A DNA stretch of 64,000 nt from Aquilaria yunnanensis (lineage: Eukaryota; Streptophyta; Magnoliopsida; Malvales; Thymelaeaceae), in contig CM077596.1 in the NCBI GenBank assembly GCA_039654915.1, positions 70,991,751 through 71,055,750 on the forward strand. The letters run 5' to 3'. A program made the position numbers and the translations under genes. The notes under the pieces were generated by a model that made no database searches, was not told the DNA's origin, and saw only the letters and a program-made list of their open reading frames with translations. Shown here piece by piece: positions 53,041-63,808 of the stretch (within the stretch, counting starts at the first letter, position 1; each line of letters begins with the position of its first letter).

Positions 53041-53512
53041 CTCGTCCCTTCCCCTGTCTCTCGAGTTTAAACTTAAAAACGCAAGAGAGATTTGCCGAAT
53101 GGGCAGTCAGCTTCACATTGTCACTGGATTTTATAGGATCATGTGGGTGGAGTTTTCTAACAAAAACAAAAAAATAAGTGGGGTAGTTAAAAATATTTTA
53201 CATCCCACAAATATTCCCATAGAAGTTTTATATATATACGTATATTATATTCAGAAACATTATACAAACTTATATTTAAAACTTCTCCTATATACATAAG
53301 AGTCCTTAACCGTTAGGCAAAATGGCTGGGATAGAAGTTTTATATTTAAAATCTTAAGTATTTTAGAGGCAAACTTATAGGTATTTGTTATGTGAACGAG
53401 CTTGAGTACGGAGTACCTAAGTTCATAGTTGTACAGCATATTTCATTTTCCTATAGCACTATTTGCAAAACTCACACCTACTAAAATTTTGTAGAGATAA
53501 AAAATAAAAAAT
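53041..53512. other. Thiolase 5' flank
   Basis: The promoter and 5' UTR side of the minus-strand thiolase gene. A mixed C/T stretch follows the ATG upstream to about 53060, then AT-rich sequence. No confident TATA box or start was assigned. Confidence 0.4.
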
Positions 53513-53971
53513 AAAAAATTACAATTTCCCCTAAGGTATATCTTAACGTACAATTTATCTTCTTTATTTTTCAAAACCTACACTTTACCCCTAGTTCTTT
53601 TATTATGTCCAATCATAATTTCTAAAACTATAATTTAAACTGTACGATAATTATCTTCCAATAATGTTGGTCTCTCCAATATTTTTTTATAGTTAATCGA
53701 TATTTTAAATTATCAGTTTTTTTCTTTTTGTAAATGTATTTTTCTTCCTATAAATACATATCAGTATTTTTTAAAGGTCAGTTAACTATAAAAAAAATAT
53801 AAAAAATCTTGAAATTATTGAAATATGATTATTAGATAGTTTAATTTAGGGTTTCAGGATTTATTATCGGACTTTATAAAAAAAGTATAGGATAAAGTGT
53901 AGGTTTTTTAAAATAGAGAGGGCAAAGTATAAGTTAGATCAAACCATATGGGGGGCATTTGTAATTTATCC
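53513..53971. mobile_element. MITE family B, copy 2, upstream of thiolase
   Basis: 459 bp with 9-bp duplications ATAAAAAAT (53504-53512 and 53972-53980). The left flank lies in an A-rich tract, so that match is less telling. The reverse complement of the right end is GGATAAATTACAAATGCC. It aligns along its length with the copy at 45234, including TATAATTTAAACTGTAC and CTCTCCAATATTTTTTT blocks. It lies about 470 bp upstream of the thiolase start. Confidence 0.8.
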
Positions 53972-53980
53972 ATAAAAAAT

Positions 53981-56900
53981 ATTTTTAATGTCTATGGAAG
54001 ACAATTAATTATTTCAAATAACAGTTAATAGAAAAAAAAATAGAAGTCGACATATATGATTGTTTTACACCACATAGAGTGAAACATCCAACCAGAAGAA
54101 GAAAAGGCAAAATGTTTACATTCTAGCTTTGGTACCAAACATTTGCATGGCATTTTCTGAGCAGATACTTAGGTAACACGTTTTTCTTGCGGAATCCCTT
54201 TCGTTTTCTTGGCCTAAAGGGTTGCGTTTACGGACTGTTGTATTGTATTAATTGATACATATGTAGATGGGATTGTTCATACGAGAGGGCTGTGCATGTC
54301 TATCGTTGTAATTAAGGTTGTCAAACTCCGATTTGAATATTAAAAATTTATAACTTTTTTTTTACATATAATAAGAAAAATGATTTGATTCATTGTAAAA
54401 TTTTATTTTTGTTAGAATCTTGCAAATCTAATTCTACTATTAAAATACTTGAAATTTTAAGGGCTTTATGATTTAACACTGTTTGATGAAAAAAAAAAAA
54501 AGAAGTTTTTTAAGTTTAATTGAATTATTTAATTTTATAATAAATTCGGTGCCTAATAATCAACATAGATAGAAGTCACAAACTCAATTAATTACTCCAA
54601 ACACTTATTACTTACTATTAATAGTCTTATGTTTGTATTCATTTTTGTGCAATTGATGTTATATGTCTATCTTTCTGTATCATGCAATATGTATTTATTT
54701 AAAATGATTATAGTCTTTTAGGTATTTAATTATGGTTATAAGTGATTACTCAATAGGAAATAACTTAACATATTTGTATCCAAAAACTTTATTAATATTT
54801 GTAAGTTTGAGACTCATTTTATTTTATAATTATGTTTATTAATTTGAAAATCTTTCCTGCACAAGCTAAACATTACTTTTCAAATTTATTCTTATATATC
54901 CGTACAACTTATAAGTTCGGTCACATATTCCAAATTTATTTGTGGTCTAATAATCATTATTACTTTGATAACAAAAAAAAAACTGAAACAATTGTTGAGT
55001 TTTAAGATTTATGGCATATATACATATTTTTTATACTTTCTTTTTCATAAGGCTTTGGTAAAATCCTGAAATTTAATTCGATTTTATGATTTAGGATTCA
55101 TGAAAAATAAAAAATGATTATAAGTAGAATTTTTTTTGTACTTAGAATATCTATTACAACAAGTTTTAAGGGTTTTTAAAGGAAATAAAATGCAGATGTA
55201 TGAGAGTCATGCTCGTTTACCAATCAACCTTCGTTTTAGTGTATTGACTGACCCCACCAGTTTGGTGACGGTTCTTAATGTCTTGACCCAAAAAGAGAAA
55301 AGCGTAGCCATCAGAGCTTCCAGCACGTTGACCGTGTGCGAAGAACATTAAAAAAGAAGGACTATTGAGCTGGGCATTTATGATATACTAATAGTTTTTT
55401 CAGCTTCTAGCACATTGACTCTGCGTGAAAAACATTTAAAAAAGGGTATTGAGCTGCGAGTTTATGATATACTAATAGTTTTTTATTTTTTATTTTTAAA
55501 AAAATACTTGTTATTACCTCCCCCTTCAACTATAACCCAATCTGATTATTCTCAAACCTTACAACCTGCAACGCTTGACCCTCTCAATCAATAGAAATAG
55601 AAAGTTTAGTTCTAGGATGACTAAAACAAAATACAAAAGGAAAGAAAATACTTGAATTTGGATTTCCCCTCCTATGTATTAAGTTTCAGTAAATTTAAGT
55701 TATGGTATAATACTTATTCAAAAAAAAAAAACAAAAAGTTATGGTATAATAAATTTGGTCTAAATCCATAATGTACCCCCAAACATTGAAGTCTTGGATA
55801 TAATTCATGAATTGCTGGAAATTTTGGCCTCGAAAAACACCAGCTTGGTCCTCTAAGTTCACTTTCCTTCTCATTTGAGTTCCAAAGTAAGCAAGACTAA
55901 TGATTTTAAGACAAAAATTAGCAACATGATCGCACGTGACTAATTTACATTGGCCAAGGAGCTTATGTCTCCCACTTAAAAAGGTTTGAGGGTTACGTTG
56001 TCCCCATTTATAGCTAGACGACTGTGTGTCCGAGTTATTAAAATTTGGGGGCAAGTTTTAGATTTAAGCGCACACATAATGGATAGTTTAAGTTGTAATG
56101 TTCTCCTCCTCCAAGAAGTTTCGTGTATCATGTCTTAACATATATAGCAACTGTATTAGAACTTCAACAAGATGGCATTGGTTGCGCCCTACCTCCCCCG
56201 CAGCCCAAGCTCGAGACATGTTGTCCCCTTCCCTAAATCCTCAACCCTTAAACCCTTGTAGAGTAGAAAATTCTGAGTAGCAACTTCCATCTAGGTTGTG
56301 AAAAATGTACATTTAGCTCCTTCACCTTCTCTCTTTCTTTTGTTTCAGTGCTCCCATAACCAAAATCTGAAAATCATCAATCCTGTTGTAGAAATCTCAG
56401 TTGAGGGGGCATAGCATACTACTTTGAAAAGTCTAAGGGCGAACAGAACTGAGTGTGAAGTTTGAGGGGAAATGGGGATTGAATAAAATCCACAACGGAT
56501 TCTTGTAAGAGAATCTTATTTAAAAAAAGAAAAACAATATTATTACATGCAATATATTGCCAATACCATTTTTCTTTTCTAGCGTGAATTGTTGTGAAGG
56601 AGACATTATGTGACTTTCCGTTCCCATTCTCGTCTCGCTACTTTTGACTAGCAAAGTTGACCACTCATATCATATTGGTAGTCTTTTTTTTTTTTCCATA
56701 TATATATCATTGGGTCTTGGCCGGTGGCTTCTCGTTCTTTAAAAAAAAAGAAAAAAAAAATGGTTTGAACACTTGAACTGCAAAAAAGAAAAAAGGCGTC
56801 AGCCCGTTGACTAATAAGAATTTAGCTCGAAATCTCCTGGGCGACACCTCGCACTTACCTCTGATTTGAAGGTGTGAATCAATTTAACTAACAAAGAATT

Positions 56901-56986
56901 TTGACGCAAATCAAGATTGAGACAACTTCCTCTAATTCTTTATTCGACTAAATTTCACTTGAATCTTCAAACAAAAGAGATAATAA
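53981..56986. other. Intergenic, AT-rich
   Basis: No supported gene. A tandem repeat lies at 55315-55490. ORFs at 55136-55351 and 55695-56054 show no domain. The 55500-56500 part is less AT-rich but is not recognised. Confidence 0.45.
55315..55490. repeat. Tandem duplication, about 88-bp unit
   Basis: AGCTTCCAGCACGTTGAC (55316) and AGCTTCTAGCACATTGAC (55403) start two units. Both end in TATGATATACTAATAG and TTTTTT. The second unit carries small deletions. Confidence 0.8.
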
Positions 56987-56995
56987 TATTTCTTC

Positions 56996-57568
56996 AAAGT
57001 TAATTGCATAAATAATCCCTAAGTTTTAATTTTTATTTCATTTTAGTCACTAACCTATTGAATATTCTTTTTTTGTCTTAAATCTATTAAAATTGTTTCA
57101 TTTTGGTCTCTGACAAGATAAAATTTATTAACTCAGAAAAGCTGTCTGATACAAACTTTTGAAATTCTAATTTAAATATTCAATAACTGTCTTCTAGTAA
57201 ATTTAAACAGTTTAATATTTTTTTATAGTAAATAGACAATTTAAATTAGTAGTTTCTTTCTTTTTGAATGAAATAAGTTCAATTTACATAAAAAAGTAAT
57301 TTGAAATTTTTATTAATTATAAAAAATTATTATATAAATTAAATTTATTATAAAACAGTTATTGGATAGTTTAAATTATGATCTAAAAAGTTGTTATCAG
57401 ATGAATATTTTAAGTTAACATATTTCATCCAATGGGGATCAAAATAAGATGTTTTTAATAGATTTAGGATTAAAACGAAACGCTTTTAATAGGTTTAGGA
57501 CTAAAACAGAATATTGGACTAAAATGAAACAATAATTAAAGGTTAGGGATCATTCATGTAATTTACTA
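56996..57568. mobile_element. MITE family A, copy 3 (Mutator-type)
   Basis: 573 bp with perfect 9-bp duplications TATTTCTTC (56987-56995 and 57569-57577). The left end is AAAGTTAATTGCATAAATAA and the right end, reversed, is TAGTAAATTACATGAATGAT. The body matches copies 1 and 2. It is non-coding. Confidence 0.9.
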
Positions 57569-57577
57569 TATTTCTTC

Positions 57578-58438
57578 ATTTGTTATTTTCTTTCCTTGGA
57601 GTGAAGTTTAATTTCTGTTAACCTAATTTATACCGCTATAAGAGTACTTTTAAGTGGCTCTATAATTTCCCAGCCATAAATTTTCATTTAAATATTAGTA
57701 TTTTTTTATTACTAAAACTAAGCACTCAAACAGAATTCAAAAACACAAATTCCAATTTAAGGACTTCAGAATAAAAACACTACAGTTTATGGAAGAACCA
57801 AACTCTCCTCTTAATTTCTCATTTTTCTCGTATTATGTAAGTATATGAACATGTAAGTTCTCTTGTTTTCTTCATACATGGAGAGAATTCTTCATGGTAA
57901 ATTGCTGCTCAAAGTGGGATGTGTTCTCTGCATGTGAGTTACTCTGATATAGTCTCTTAAATATCAGGGACCGGTCTAAATCACTGACTTGGGAAAAAAA
58001 GATCAGATCTAAGTTGTCTCAACTAATTTGGATATCCTTGCGTTATAAATGGACTGCTACTTACTTGTTTTTTATCTTTGACCAGCACTGACCCATAAGC
58101 TCCCTTCGCTTGGGACCACAGCCTTTTGCCAAACGGGGGCCACCTTCGGTTGCAAATCGTCAAGCAAATACTAAACCAGGTGGGAAAATCAGAGGAAGGC
58201 CAACAACATGAGTTTAGTAGCAATACAAAAATGATGCCAATGGAGTTTGATCACGGTAATCCAAATCATGTGCCATTAAAGAAACCATCATTCTATGAGC
58301 TTGTTTGTCACCCTGTATATTCTTTTGTCCATTTTTTTCCCGGTTTCAATTTTTCTATCCAAGAAGGTTATGCAAACACTAAAAAAATTCTATTTTCCAA
58401 TCGGTCTTTCCAACAATCCCATGTTGGAAAAAGTTTTT
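57578..58438. other. Intergenic, nothing recognised
   Basis: A plus-strand reading of 114 codons (58126-58470) lies here. It has no recognisable domain and runs into the next MITE, so I do not call it a gene. Confidence 0.4.
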
Positions 58439-58781
58439 GGATTAGTTATAATTTATCCCCTAAAATTTAGGTGATACTATACTTTATCCAATTCTATTTC
58501 AAAAATATATATTTTGCCTCTTATCTTACACTTTATCATCTTAAAAAACTATTTTATATTCATAGAAAGAAAAAACAGATAATGTAAAATGTCCATTAAG
58601 TGTAAAAAGTGTCAAGCAGATTGAAATTATTAATAAATGACTACCACACAATTTAATTTAAGATTTCAAAAATTGCCATAGAATGGTGTAAAAGAGTTAG
58701 AGGGTAAAATATATATTTTTGAAATAAGAGAGGAAAAGTGTAAAATCACATAAATCTTGAGGAACAAATTGAAATTAACCC
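58439..58781. mobile_element. Family B-related MITE
   Basis: 343 bp. The ends are GGATTAGTTATAATTTATCC and, reversed, GGGTTAATTTCAATTTGTTC. Flanks AAGTTTTT (58431-58438 and 58782-58789) match over 8 bp. The terminal design is as in family B, but the body is clearly different. Confidence 0.7.
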
Positions 58782-59101
58782 AAGTTTTTAAGTTACAAAA
58801 AGCATGTCGTTGGCAATTATGGAAAGCCATACCTATTACCAATATCCTAAACATGAAACATGTTTTCAATTTTTCACCAATTTCCTAACGGCTAATTTCC
58901 CAATGCCCTTAGCTGTTGGAAGTTACCAACAGCTTGTAACAATGGCCGGGCCATTTCTAAGTTTCCAAAGCAAATTGTTAATTACTAGAAATGTCATTTT
59001 TAAAAAAATAAATAAATTTCTTTGATATTTATTTAAAAAAATTATACAAAAAAATAACAATAATCTTTGAATCTGACAGTTTTTACTCTTATCCTTTTTT
59101 G

Positions 59102-59416
59102 GTGCATCGACACCCTCTATTAAAATTTCTTCACTAAAAAACAAAAGCTAATTACTTATGATCCTAAAATTGGTTCAGAGTAATATTGTAACTGAAAACC
59201 AAATAATTAATGTGGTGTAGTAGGTTTATGTTATTTCTACTTATCAACATTTATTTTGATGCATCGACACCCTCTATTAAAATTTCTTAACTAAAAAACA
59301 AAAGCTAATTACTTATGATCCTAAAATTGGTTCAGAGTAATATTGTAACTAAAAACCAAATAATTAATGTGGTGTAGTAGGTTTATGTTATTTCTACTTA
59401 TCAACATTCATTTTGA
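59102..59416. repeat. 157-bp tandem duplication
   Basis: GCATCGACACCCTCTATTAA begins at 59104 and 59261. The two units are nearly identical to about 59416, with a handful of substitutions, so the duplication is recent. No gene is affected. Confidence 0.93.
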
Positions 59417-59638
59417 TGTCACTAACATATTTGACTGTATTCTACTGAAAACAATTAAATAAAGTAAGTATGTTACAGAAGTCATAATATATATTGATTG
59501 TGCTCTTTGCATTGAACAAGGCAACAATATACATGCAATTGCAATTTGCAAGCTCATTTCATCAATGAAACTGGAAATATCTACCTATTTCAAATTCTCA
59601 AGAATAAACAACTTACTCAGCAACTTCAAATCGACAAA

Positions 59639-60583
59639 CACTACAAGATGGAAGCTTAAAAGTGACTGAACTAATAGTCGTATTCAGTCATAAGATGCAA
59701 CTGAAATGAAACTGTAACACTCAGTCACAGAAACTATAGTCGCTCCAATGAAAGTGACTGACGTGCGATTGAAACCAACGATTGACTTGTTCAGTTGCTC
59801 GCCTACTAACACATTGATAAAGGAGTGATTGAATGGTTTGCTTCATCAGCAACTAAACATTCAATCACTCAATTGATGTAATCCTTAATATTAAATTAAA
59901 AATAATTATTATAATTATTCAAAATGGTTTCTAAATTTAATGAAAACAAAATTTGGAAATAAAAATAATGTATTATTAATATAAAACATCAATTTAATAC
60001 AATTTAATTACCTTAAACCCTAAATAAGAAAACAATGAGAATAAATGAAGAAGAGAAAAATAAGAGAATAAGAGGAGGCATGAGAAGGATAAAATGGAGA
60101 AAGATGTGAGAAGAAAAGCAAAAGGAGGAGAACAAAGGAAGAAGAACAAGAGAAAGAGAATAGAGAATGAGAACAGGAGAATGGGAAGGAGAGCAGAGAA
60201 GGAAAAATGAGAAGAGGAGGAAAAATAAGGAAGAAAGAAAATGAGAGTAAAGAAAATAAGAAGAGTAGAGAAGGAGAAGAAGAGCGGAGAAGGAGAAACT
60301 AGAGGAGGAAGAAAATGAGGAAGAAATAAGAGGAGGTATGATATTTGCTTGTAAAAGTGATTGAACGAGGATGGGCACTTTAAGTATGACTGAAGAGCAA
60401 TTAAAGGATAATTTTTTTTTTTTGAAATAAATGACTAAGGAGCGGCTAAAGGTTTGGCCACTAACATAGTTCAGTCATTCCACTTGTGAGCACCACCATA
60501 GAGAAACTATGGGGCAACTAAACTGGGGAGTCAGTAAATTACATTGCTCATTTCAGTCGCTCCATTGCATTTTTCTTGTAGTG
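59639..60583. mobile_element. Non-autonomous CACTA (En/Spm-type) transposon
   Basis: 945 bp. The termini are CACTACAAG at left and CTTGTAGTG at right, flanked by a 3-bp duplication AAA (59636-59638 and 60584-60586), as CACTA elements make. Subterminal regions repeat short GTGACTGA / TCAGTCAC / CAGTCGCTCC words in both orientations, the usual transposase-binding design. No transposase is encoded. The middle holds a long purine tract. Confidence 0.92.
60030..60345 (+). repeat. Polypurine tract inside the CACTA element
   Basis: About 315 bp on the plus strand is almost purely A and G (GAAGAG, AGGAGG and AATAAG words). The minus-strand ORF across it (60013-60378) is only Ser/Leu/Phe-rich low complexity and not a gene. 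Confidence 0.9.
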
Positions 60584-61427
60584 AAATATTTGAACTTCTG
60601 ATCATTATTGTAAGTGCTTGGTCGAATCCTTTATGACATGTTTCTAACAGGGAGATACCTAAGGCTAACAGGAAGTGATTATTAGCAAATGCAGGAATTG
60701 CCAAAACTTACTAACATAATCTTGGAAGAATAAAAGATAAAAATAAGAATTAAGAAACCATGAAGATTAGTTTATTTCATTTACTACTAAAAAATAGACA
60801 TTTTTCAATAGTCATTTCCAACGGTCATACGTTAGGAAATTTAAAATTACCAACGCATAACTGTTGGAAGTAGCCCATTGGAAAATCGATTGTTGAAAAC
60901 CATACTATCAATGTCCAAAATTTGAACCATTGGTAATTTCTTACACTAATACATTGGAAATTTGATCGTTGGTAATTGCCAACGATTGTAGACTATACTT
61001 GTTTTCTAATGGGCGAAGTTTTTACTAACGCGAAACTGTTGGTATTTACCAACGGTTCAGCCTATTGGTATTTACTAACAGGTTAGGCTATTGGTAATCT
61101 ACCAATGGTCCAACTTGTTGATATTTATCAACGATCAAAGTCATTGGTAAAATTGTAATATTTAAAAAAAAATTATAACAATTTCCAACATTAAGTCATT
61201 GGAAACTGTCATTTAAATAAAATAAAATAATTTATTTATATAAGATTTCAAGAAATTGAACGTATTTATAACAATTGGGTTGCATAAAGTTACAAATAAT
61301 AAAAAATTACACAAATAACTAAATTACAAGAAAATAAAAATACAAATAAAATAATAAAAAAATCACAAAAATCAAAACATTCAAACACCAAATGATAATT
61401 TATTAAAAATATATATTTTATATTTTA

Positions 61428-62278
61428 AGGAAAAGTACAAAAAAGTGACTATATTTTTTGTCATGGATAGATTTGGTCATTATTCTTTTAAACGGTGCCA
61501 AATGCATTATTGAAGTTTAAAATTAGGCCCAACTTCATAATTGAGTAGTTAGTTTTGATGACGTATTAACGGAGGGGCAAGTTGGCGATTAATAATGTGT
61601 TAACTGAGACATTCAAACTGCCCTACTGGTCCCCAATTTGACCCAAATGCTTCATATTGGCATCCAATATTTCAATTGTCTCATTTCAATTGCCACTCTT
61701 ATTGCCCGACCTGACGTCACTGCCACTCTAAATCAGCCAACCCTAACACCGCAGTCACCTTCAATCAGACCTACACCATTAATCGAACCTGCACTTTAAC
61801 CGCCTTAAATCGGTCGCGCATCACGTCTAATTGAAGATATCATAAACCCAGAGCTAGGGAAATGCGTCAATGAACATCAAATAAGGGGACTGAAGAATTT
61901 TTGCCAAAAAATGAGACTCAACTCGTCGATTACTCCAAGTTGACATCATCGATGAAAAATAGGACTAAAGTGGAAAAGTTGATAAAAATAGAGGACAAAA
62001 AATGTCATTTCCCCATTTGCCTCTATGTCATACCATTTCATCATTGATGACCACACAATCATCCTTTAATTACCACATAATCTTTTCCTAATGAAATATT
62101 CTAACATTTAACAAAATCTTTCCACTGTCAGTTACATCAATAACCTATTTGGCTTAATTTCAAAATATTGATACTTGATTTGGCATAAAATATTATTTTT
62201 AGTGATGTATTTGACACCACTTAAAGAAATGGACCAAATGTGTCAGCAGCTTATAGTCACTTTTTTTATACTTCACCC
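61428..62278. mobile_element. Mutator-type MITE nested in the large CACTA-like element
   Basis: 851 bp with a perfect 9-bp duplication TATATTTTA (61419-61427 and 62279-62287). The TIRs are about 70 bp: left AGGAAAAGTACAAAAAAGTG, right reversed GGGTGAAGTATAAAAAAAGT, continuing through GACTATA, TTTGGTC and TGCCAAATGCAT/TGTCAAATACAT. There is no ORF of known type. It is more GC-rich near 61680-61850. Confidence 0.92.
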
Positions 62279-62710
62279 TATATTTTAGTAACATTATATT
62301 TTATATTTACAAAAAAATATATTTTATATTTCCAAAAATTACAAAATCAATCCAAAATAAAATAAATCAATCAAAAATTTTCAAATTCAATACAAAATCA
62401 CAAAAATTTCCACCTAATGCAAAATATTACTTCGGATAACATATTATTTCCCCTAATAATATAAAAACACATCAATATTCAAAATAAAATAGAAAATGCC
62501 ACATTATATCAGATCTGCATAACAAAATAGAAAATTCAAAATCACAACAATTCAAGATCTGCACAAAATCACAACAATTCGATCAGATTTACACAACAAT
62601 CCAAAATCAGAAAACCCTATCAAATCTGAATCTAAAATAGAATCACAACAATCCGAAATCACTTCATCCGATCAGATCTTCATCTAAACAAAAATCACAA
62701 CAACCCAAAA

Positions 62711-63112
62711 TTATAAAATCCTTCTCTGCCGGCGACTAACCGAGGATGTGAGATGACGAGAATGGCAGCCGACGGGCGAGGAGAGAACAACAGCGAGGCG
62801 GTGAGGGGAGAACGGTAGCGAGGCAGTGAGGCGAGAACGGGGGCCAGGGGGTGCGGCTATAACAGCAGCTAGGCAGAGGAGGCGAAAACGGCGACGAGGC
62901 AGATGAGGCGAGAACGGCGGGCGGATGAGGCGAACAGTGTGCGAACGGCGATCGGCAAACGGAGAATCGTAGAACAGCGATCGGAGAAGTTGGAAGTGGA
63001 GCACAGGCGATCGGGATACAGGGAATCGGAGAACTACGATGAGAAGAGCAACAGATATGGATTGAGAGAGGAAAATGGAGATAAGGTAGATGAGAGGGTG
63101 CGAAACAAATGA
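62711..63112. repeat. GC-rich minisatellite-like zone in the CACTA-like interior
   Basis: From about 62750 to 62960, degenerate GAGGCGAGAACGG words recur at short, variable spacing (GAGGCGGTGAGGGGAGAACG, GAGGCAGTGAGGCGAGAACG). Base content contrasts sharply with the AT-rich surroundings. Both ORFs that cross it (62711-63004 minus, 62903-63112 plus) translate to Arg/Pro/Ser-rich low complexity. It may be a captured gene edge. Confidence 0.6.
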
Positions 63113-63179
63113 GAGGGTAAATATAGCTATCGTTTAGAATGGGCTCGGTTCGTTGGGCCTAATGAAAATGTATATATGG

Positions 63180-63539
63180 TTGAGTTTGACCCAATGATAT
63201 ATTACTATTACTACTACTACTATACATTATGTTTATATATGTGTATGGTATATGATATATTTTAAATATATAATTTTATATATGATACATATGATATATT
63301 ATACTACATTATACATTCTAATATATATGATATGTTTTATAAAATATATGATACATACATTAATATGATAAATATTTTAAAAAGTATTATTATTATTATT
63401 ATTATTACACACACACACATATATTTTTATTTTTATTTTTAGGTAAAATATATTATAAATATACATGGGTTGGGTTACGTTTGGCCCAATGAATATATAT
63501 GATATATTTTAGATATAGATTTTTATATATGATACATTA

Positions 63540-63570
<31 letters not shown>

Positions 63571-63732
63571 AACTATTATTTTTATTTGTAAAAAAAAGTT
63601 TTAAAAATAAATAACTTCATATATGACTATTGTTATACATTATAATATATATGATATATTTTAAATATATATTTTATAATTATAAAATGATACATACATA
63701 CATTAAATATAATAATAAAATGTTTATAATTA

Positions 63733-63806
<74 letters not shown>
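63180..63806. repeat. AT and ATT microsatellite cluster
   Basis: TATATGATATATT-type words run through the region, with (ATT)n or (TTA)n blocks near 63388-63407 and 63541-63570. At 63738-63806, an (ATA)n run turns into an (ATT)n run, a self-complementary block of about 70 bp. Confidence 0.9.

Positions 63807-63808
<2 letters not shown>

Noticed and set aside
58126..58470. 114-codon plus-strand ORF
   Set aside because: No recognisable domain, and its last part lies in a MITE.
60013..60378. 121-codon minus-strand ORF, Ser/Leu/Phe-rich
   Set aside because: It is the complement of a purine tract within a CACTA element; its composition explains the open frame.
62711..63004. 97-codon Arg/Pro-rich ORF
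   Set aside because: It translates a GC-rich minisatellite-like zone and has no domain or start context.
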